From contig DBMG01000051.1 of assembly GCA_002304785.1 (NCBI GenBank), positions 1 through 45,712 on the forward strand: a stretch of 45,712 nt of DNA, read 5' to 3'. Shown piece after piece: positions 41,380 through 45,712 of the stretch. The stretch's first letter is position 1; every line of letters begins with the position of its first letter. The translations under genes were made by a program, and so were the position numbers. The notes beneath the pieces are model-generated. The model was not told the origin of the DNA and searched no databases. It worked only from the letters and a program-made list of their open reading frames with translations. The stretch is from Candidatus Accumulibacter sp. UBA704 (GTDB lineage: Bacteria; Pseudomonadota; Gammaproteobacteria; Burkholderiales; Rhodocyclaceae).

Positions 41380-42654
41380 TTATCTCAGTGCGTTTGGCAG
41401 CACCGTGATGAACCACGGGAAGATCGTCAGAATGACCAGCGTCACCAACAGCGCATAGAGGTAAGGCAGGGACGCCTTCATCACTCTCTCGATTGGCACC
41501 TTGGTGATCGCGCTGGCCACGAACAGGTCGAGACCGACCGGCGGCGTGATGCAGCCAATGGCCAGGTTGACCACCATCAGCACACCGAAGAACAGCGGGT
41601 CGATGCCCAGCGTCTTGGCCACCGGCAGGAAGATCGGCGTCAGGATGACCACCGCCGCCGAGGCATTGACCATGGTTCCGGCGATCAGCAGCAGTATGTT
41701 AAGCGCCATCAGGAACATGAGCGGCGACGACGTGATCGAGACCACGAATTCGCCCAGACGATGCGGAATCTGCAGGTTGGTTAACATCCAGCCGAAGACG
41801 TTGGCGGCACCGACCAGCAGCATGATCATCGTCGTCCCGATAACCGCCTGGAAGACGATCTTGGGAAAATCGCTGAACTTAAGCTCCTTGTAGATGAACA
41901 GCCCGACCAGAATCCCGTAAACCACGGCGACGGCTGCGGCCTCGGTCGGCGTGAAGATGCCGCCGTAGATCCCGCCGATGATGATCACCGGCGTCATCAG
42001 GGCAAAGAACGATTCCTTGAAGGCTTTCACGACATTGACAATCGAGAACTCGCCATCGGCCTCGATACCGCGCTTCTTGGCCAGATACCAGCTGACGATC
42101 ATCATGGAAATGCCCATCATGATCCCGGGAATGAAACCTCCCACGAACATGTCCCCGATCGACACATCGCCGATGACGCCAAAAACGACCATGGTGATGG
42201 ACGGCGGGATGACGATGCCGACGACGCCGCTCGACGCCACCACGCCGGTGGCCCACTCGCGGCCATAACCTTTCTTCTCCATGGCGTTAACCATGGTCGT
42301 GCCCAGCGCCGCGGTCGTCGCCGCAGATGAGCCGGAAATGGCCGCAAAGAAGCAACCGGACACCGACACCGTCTGCGCCAGACCGCCGCGGAACGACCCC
42401 ACGAGCGCCTGCGAGAAGTTGACCAGCCGCTGCGTCACACCGCCGGCCGACATGAACGACCCAGCCAGCATGAAGAACGGCACCGCCATGAAGGAAAATG
42501 AATCGATGCCGGAGAACATGATCTGCGTGACCATGACCAGCGGCTTGTCGATAAAGAACACTAGGATCGTCGCCACCGATAGACACAGCGTAAACGCGAC
42601 CGGCACCCCGAGAAAGGTCAGGCCGAGAAAAACGGCCAACAATACGTAATCCAT
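41380..42654 (-). CDS. dctM: TRAP transporter large permease DctM
   Basis: This is a 424-residue membrane protein with about twelve helices, the sodium-coupled transport subunit. Conserved features are 'MDYVLLAVFLGLTFLGVPVAF' in its opening, 'FFMLAGSFMSAGGVTQRLVNFSQ' in part and 'ITPPVGLDLFVASAI' near the C terminus. It works with DctQ and DctP. Substrate is a C4-dicarboxylate or other organic acid by family; not fixed here. Confidence 0.95.
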   Translation of the reverse strand: MDYVLLAVFLGLTFLGVPVAFTLCLSVATILVFFIDKPLVMVTQIMFSGIDSFSFMAVPFFMLAGSFMSAGGVTQRLVNFSQALVGSFRGGLAQTVSVSGCFFAAISGSSAATTAALGTTMVNAMEKKGYGREWATGVVASSGVVGIVIPPSITMVVFGVIGDVSIGDMFVGGFIPGIMMGISMMIVSWYLAKKRGIEADGEFSIVNVVKAFKESFFALMTPVIIIGGIYGGIFTPTEAAAVAVVYGILVGLFIYKELKFSDFPKIVFQAVIGTTMIMLLVGAANVFGWMLTNLQIPHRLGEFVVSITSSPLMFLMALNILLLIAGTMVNASAAVVILTPIFLPVAKTLGIDPLFFGVLMVVNLAIGCITPPVGLDLFVASAITKVPIERVMKASLPYLYALLVTLVILTIFPWFITVLPNALR

Positions 42655-42668
42655 GCTTTATCCCCCGA

Positions 42669-43166
42669 TTAACTGTGAACTTCTTCGTGCTTGACTTCTT
42701 CACCCTTGATGAACCGGAGGGTGTCCCGGATCAGGTAGAGCAGCATCAGCGTGGCACTGATCGGGATGACGGCATAAATGTAGCTCATCGAGATTTCCAG
42801 CCCGGGCGACGTTTGGAAGGTCATGACCTGCGTCATCTTGGACCCCTGGAAGAACAGAATGCCCACGAACAGGTACCCGCAAACCAGCGAGAGCAGCGTC
42901 AGCAGCTTTCCGACGATGGTTCCCTTGAAATGGTTCGGCAGGAATTCGACCGCCAGGTGACCCGATTCGCCCATGATCAGCGCCGATCCAAGGAAGACGA
43001 CATAGACGAACAGATAGCGCGCCAGTTCTTCCGACCACTCGGCGGTATAGCTGAAACCGTAGCGTGTAATGACCTGCGCGAAAATCGTCACCAGCATGAC
43101 CATCATGGCGACGAACGAGAACCAGTACAGGACCGTTCTCACCTTGCCTAAAATTGCATCCAGCAT
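42669..43166 (-). CDS. dctQ: TRAP transporter small permease DctQ
   Basis: This is a 165-residue protein with four helices (about 13-35, 48-65, 87-108, 128-148). 'WSEELARYLFVYVVFLGSA' is the DctQ signature. GGAGGG stands six bases before the ATG at 43166, just after the hairpin that follows dctP. It ends 14 bases before dctM. Confidence 0.93.
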   Translation of the reverse strand: MLDAILGKVRTVLYWFSFVAMMVMLVTIFAQVITRYGFSYTAEWSEELARYLFVYVVFLGSALIMGESGHLAVEFLPNHFKGTIVGKLLTLLSLVCGYLFVGILFFQGSKMTQVMTFQTSPGLEISMSYIYAVIPISATLMLLYLIRDTLRFIKGEEVKHEEVHS

Positions 43167-43181
43167 TGTTTTCCCTCCTGC

Positions 43182-43214
43182 AAAAAAAACCCGGACAGCG
43201 GTACTGCCCGGGTT
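43182..43214 (-). terminator. Intrinsic terminator between dctP and dctQ
   Basis: On the minus strand AACCCGGGCAG pairs with CTGTCCGGGTT, with one G-U pair and a five-base loop, followed by a run of eight T (43182-43189). It begins 15 bases after the dctP stop. It should end most transcripts after dctP and give more binding protein than permease. Confidence 0.85.
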
Positions 43215-43229
43215 CCTGAACCAGCACTC

Positions 43230-44204
43230 TTACTTCTCAAGCGCCCTGATCTTGTCGATGTTGGCCTGACCGACGGTCTTAGCGAGATCCTTGTAAACGG
43301 ACGCCGTGGCATCCATGAAGGGCTTGCGGTCAACCGTAATCACTTCCATCTTGCCCGTCTTCTTGATCTTGTCCCAGAACTCGCTGTCCTCGGCCTCGGA
43401 GATCTTGCGCTGCCAGGCGATCGCCTCGGTCGCGGCGGACTGGATGATGGCCTGTTGTTCAGGCGTCAGTTTCTTCCAAGTCGCCATGGAGATCAGGAAC
43501 GGTTCGGCGGCATAGGCATGTCCGGTCAGCGAGGCATATTTCTGCACTTCAAAGAAGCGCTTCGTATAGATGTGCGCGCTCGGATTTTCCTGACCGTCGA
43601 CCACGCCGGCCTGCATGCCCGAATAGAGTTCTGCCAGGGACATCGGCGTCGGCGAGGCACCCATGGCCTTCATCATCTCGACATAGACCTTGTTGTTCAT
43701 CACGCGGATCTTCAGGCCTTTCATGTCGCCTGGCGTCTTGATCGGGCGAGTGTTGTTGGTCATGTGGCGAATGCCGTTTTCCATGTAGCCGAGCATCTTC
43801 AGGCCCTTGGCTTCGAGCGGCTTGGCCAGTTCCATGCCGACCGTATCAAGGGCTTTGAACGCGTGCGCACGGTCCTTGAACAGGAACGGCATGTCGAAGA
43901 TAGCCATCTGCGGCTGGAAAGTCCCCAGTTCTGCGGTTCCGGTCAGTGTCATGTCGACGGTGCCGTAGATCAGGCCTTCAATTAGTTCCTTTTGCGTCCC
44001 CAGGGAAGACGATGGGAACACCTTGATCTCGATGTCTCCCTTGGACTTCTGCTTGACGAGTTCGGCGAAGTGGTCCGCGCCCTTGCCGTAAGGATTGGTC
44101 GACTCGGCAATATGCCCCAGTTTCAGAACCGTGGCGGCCATGGCAGAACCGGAAATGGCGAGAGACAACGCCACCACTGAAAGCATTCCAAACCGTTTTT
44201 TCAT
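43230..44204 (-). CDS. dctP: TRAP transporter solute-binding protein DctP
   Basis: This is a 324-residue periplasmic protein with a signal peptide of about 23 residues (cleaved after AMA in 'SGSAMAATV'). 'LKLGHIAESTNPYGKGADHFAELV' is the usual start of mature DctP. 'RVMNNKVYVEMMKAMGASPTPMSLAELYSG' around residue 162-191 contains the arginine that pairs with the substrate carboxylate, and 'GVVDGQENP' follows. The ATG at 44204 has GGAGGGGG four bases upstream; the extra ten codons upstream are unlikely. It heads dctPQM. Confidence 0.95.
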   Translation of the reverse strand: MKKRFGMLSVVALSLAISGSAMAATVLKLGHIAESTNPYGKGADHFAELVKQKSKGDIEIKVFPSSSLGTQKELIEGLIYGTVDMTLTGTAELGTFQPQMAIFDMPFLFKDRAHAFKALDTVGMELAKPLEAKGLKMLGYMENGIRHMTNNTRPIKTPGDMKGLKIRVMNNKVYVEMMKAMGASPTPMSLAELYSGMQAGVVDGQENPSAHIYTKRFFEVQKYASLTGHAYAAEPFLISMATWKKLTPEQQAIIQSAATEAIAWQRKISEAEDSEFWDKIKKTGKMEVITVDRKPFMDATASVYKDLAKTVGQANIDKIRALEK

Positions 44205-44420
44205 GAAACCCCCTCCAATTGATTGATGATGCAACGAAAGCGATAGAAAACTTCTTTACACCATGGGTTAACCCACAAAAAATATCTTATAACAAAATTT
44301 TATCGGCGTGCACACTTTTTTTTCTTAATTTTTTATCGGGCGTCCAGATGCCGGTTCGCAACAGGGAGCGATCACACGATGTGAACGCGTTGCCGGCGCT
44401 ACCGGCCTACGCATCAGAAA
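44205..44420. promoter_or_regulatory. AT-rich dctP upstream region with palindrome
   Basis: The 216 bases between dctP start and hisD stop are much more AT-rich than the surroundings at 44240-44340. TGGGTTAACCCA at 44264-44275 is a perfect 12-bp palindrome, 60 bases before dctP, a candidate operator. TATAAG lies nearby on the minus strand, but no strong -35 was found. No hisD terminator was recognised. Confidence 0.45.
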
Positions 44421-45712
44421 TCAGGACTCGGCTCGAAGGGAAGCCGATCGGGCATGGGCGGGAAGACCTTCGCCCTGAGCGAGGATGGAAGCGACGCGGC
44501 CCAGCACCCGCGCCCCCGCTGGCGAAACGCGTATCAGGCTGCTGCGTTTCTGAAAATCGTAGACACCAAGAGGCGACGAGAAGCGCGCACTGCCGGAAGT
44601 CGGGAGAACGTGGTTCGGTCCGGCACAGTAATCCCCCAGCGACTCAGAGGCATAGGGTCCGATGAAGATTGCGCCGGCATTGCGGATCTTGCCGACCCAG
44701 CGATCCGCATCTTCAAGCGAAAGCTCAAGGTGCTCTGGAGCAATCCGATTGGAGATGGCGCAGGCCTCTTCAAGATCCCTCACCTGAATCAGTGCTCCGC
44801 GGTTCTCCAGCGCGCAACGAATGATCTCCTTGCGCGGCATGGTCGGCAGCAGATTCTCGATCGCCTGTACCACTTGGCCAATATAGTCCGCATCGGGACA
44901 AAGCAGGATGGACTGTGCCAGTTCGTCGTGCTCGGCCTGCGAAAACAGGTCCATCGCCACCCAATCCGGATCGGTCCGGCCATCGCAGATCACCAGAATT
45001 TCCGAGGGACCGGCCACCATGTCGATTCCGACCACGCCGAAAACGCGGCGCTTGGCCGCAGCAACGTAGGCGTTCCCCGGCCCGACGATCTTGTCGACCT
45101 GCGGAACGGTCTGTGTCCCGTATGCCAGTGCGCCGACGGCCTGGGCTCCACCTATGCAGAAGACGCGATCAACCCCGGCCAGCGCCGCGGCTGCCAGAAC
45201 CAAGGGGTTGCGCTCGCCACCCGGGGTCGGCACAACCATGATCAGTTCCCCGACCCCTGCCACTTTCGCGGGAATCGCATTCATCAGCACAGATGAAGGG
45301 TAGGCCGCCTTGCCGCCAGGTACGTAAAGACCGACGCGGTCGAGCGGCGTCACCTTCTGTCCAAGCAGGGTCCCGGCCAGTTCCGTTCCGCCCTCCTCAT
45401 ACTGCCAGCTTGATAGCGGCTGGCGTTGGTGATAGGCCGTAACGCGTTGCGCCGCAGTCTCAAGCGCCGTCCGTTGTTCAAGCGCCAGGCCGTCCAGCGA
45501 TCGGCGCAGTTCGCCTTGCGACAACTCGAGATCGGCCAGCGATTGGACGGACAGCCGATCGAAACGATTGGTGTAGTCGACAACAGCCTCATCGCCCCTC
45601 TTCTTGACGTCCGCCAGGATGGCGGCGACTGCTTGGTCGACCGAAGCGTCCTGCGCTCCTTCAAAGGCGAGCAGCGCATCGAGCCTTTTCTCGAAATCGG
45701 CGTCGACGCTGG
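44421..45712 (-). CDS. hisD: Histidinol dehydrogenase, partial at window end
   Basis: This performs the last two oxidations from histidinol to histidine, using NAD and zinc. At least 430 residues are visible; the frame continues off the right edge, with probably under ten residues missing. Early 'FEKRLDALLAFEG' and 'VKKRGDEAVVDYTNRFDRLS' fit the N-terminal region. 'GLYVPGGKAAYPSSVLMNAIPAKVAGV' in parts, 'GPGNAYVAAAKRRVFG' and 'SQAEHDELAQSILL' (catalytic EH pair) are conserved. It should sit between hisG (outside) and hisC; here dctPQM and an inverted hisC follow instead. Confidence 0.95.
   Translation of the reverse strand, partial: SVDADFEKRLDALLAFEGAQDASVDQAVAAILADVKKRGDEAVVDYTNRFDRLSVQSLADLELSQGELRRSLDGLALEQRTALETAAQRVTAYHQRQPLSSWQYEEGGTELAGTLLGQKVTPLDRVGLYVPGGKAAYPSSVLMNAIPAKVAGVGELIMVVPTPGGERNPLVLAAAALAGVDRVFCIGGAQAVGALAYGTQTVPQVDKIVGPGNAYVAAAKRRVFGVVGIDMVAGPSEILVICDGRTDPDWVAMDLFSQAEHDELAQSILLCPDADYIGQVVQAIENLLPTMPRKEIIRCALENRGALIQVRDLEEACAISNRIAPEHLELSLEDADRWVGKIRNAGAIFIGPYASESLGDYCAGPNHVLPTSGSARFSSPLGVYDFQKRSSLIRVSPAGARVLGRVASILAQGEGLPAHARSASLRAES

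Noticed and set aside
1..45712. tRNA, rRNA, CRISPR, IS or phage elements
   Set aside because: Scanned by eye for cloverleaf ends, repeat-spacer patterns and transposase or integrase motifs; none found.

Overview
The window looks like chromosomal DNA of a betaproteobacterium, probably of the Rhodocyclales (relatives of Dechloromonas, Azonexus or Propionivibrio). This rests on high G+C, on gene order (lptFG divergent from pepA-holC-valS; hisBHAFIE-HIT-tatABC facing a DegQ/DegS-type protease and a Nif3 gene) and on protein character. No database search was run, so the genus is a guess. No IS element, phage gene, CRISPR array, rRNA or tRNA was recognised.

Layout. 1-2.9 kb: end of a DUF3106 gene, an RDD membrane protein, then lptG and lptF on the minus strand. 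2.9-8.3 kb: plus-strand pepA, holC, a small acidic protein and valS. 8.4-10.5 kb: DUF1810 protein, SAM methyltransferase and a minus-strand HDOD protein. 10.7-18.9 kb: a plus-strand carbohydrate cluster with a two-subunit transketolase, a small cupin, a GntR/FCD regulator fused in frame to an HSL-type alpha/beta hydrolase, and a complete sugar ABC importer (binding protein, two permeases, ATPase). 19.0-21.7 kb: minus-strand DUF2889-sucC-sucD with an intrinsic terminator. 22-29.9 kb: AEC transporter, pstSCAB, an Aer-like chemoreceptor and an M61 aminopeptidase. 30-34.7 kb: MATE pump, a 70-residue membrane protein, an FAH-family hydrolase, Nif3 and a membrane-anchored DegQ/DegS protease. 34.7-45.7 kb: tatCBA, HIT protein and hisE-I-F-A-H-B on the minus strand, hisC on the plus strand, a TRAP transporter (dctPQM) and hisD running off the window.

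How the genes work together. Most of the window is housekeeping: lipopolysaccharide export, translation, TCA cycle, histidine synthesis, Tat export and phosphate uptake. The accessory part is the 10.7-18.9 kb cluster. It reads as one transcription unit behind a TTGACT promoter whose -10 region overlaps two tandem copies of a 12-mer, the second forming a perfect 16-bp palindrome. The importer would bring in a sugar-like compound and the split transketolase would move two-carbon units. The regulator-hydrolase fusion suggests that the sensor and an esterase or lactonase act on the same or a related ligand. No kinase or isomerase is present, so the substrate cannot be named.

The second point of interest is the broken histidine operon. 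hisD and hisB are separated by an inverted hisC and a TRAP transporter, with a shared 19-bp perfect-stem terminator at the junction.
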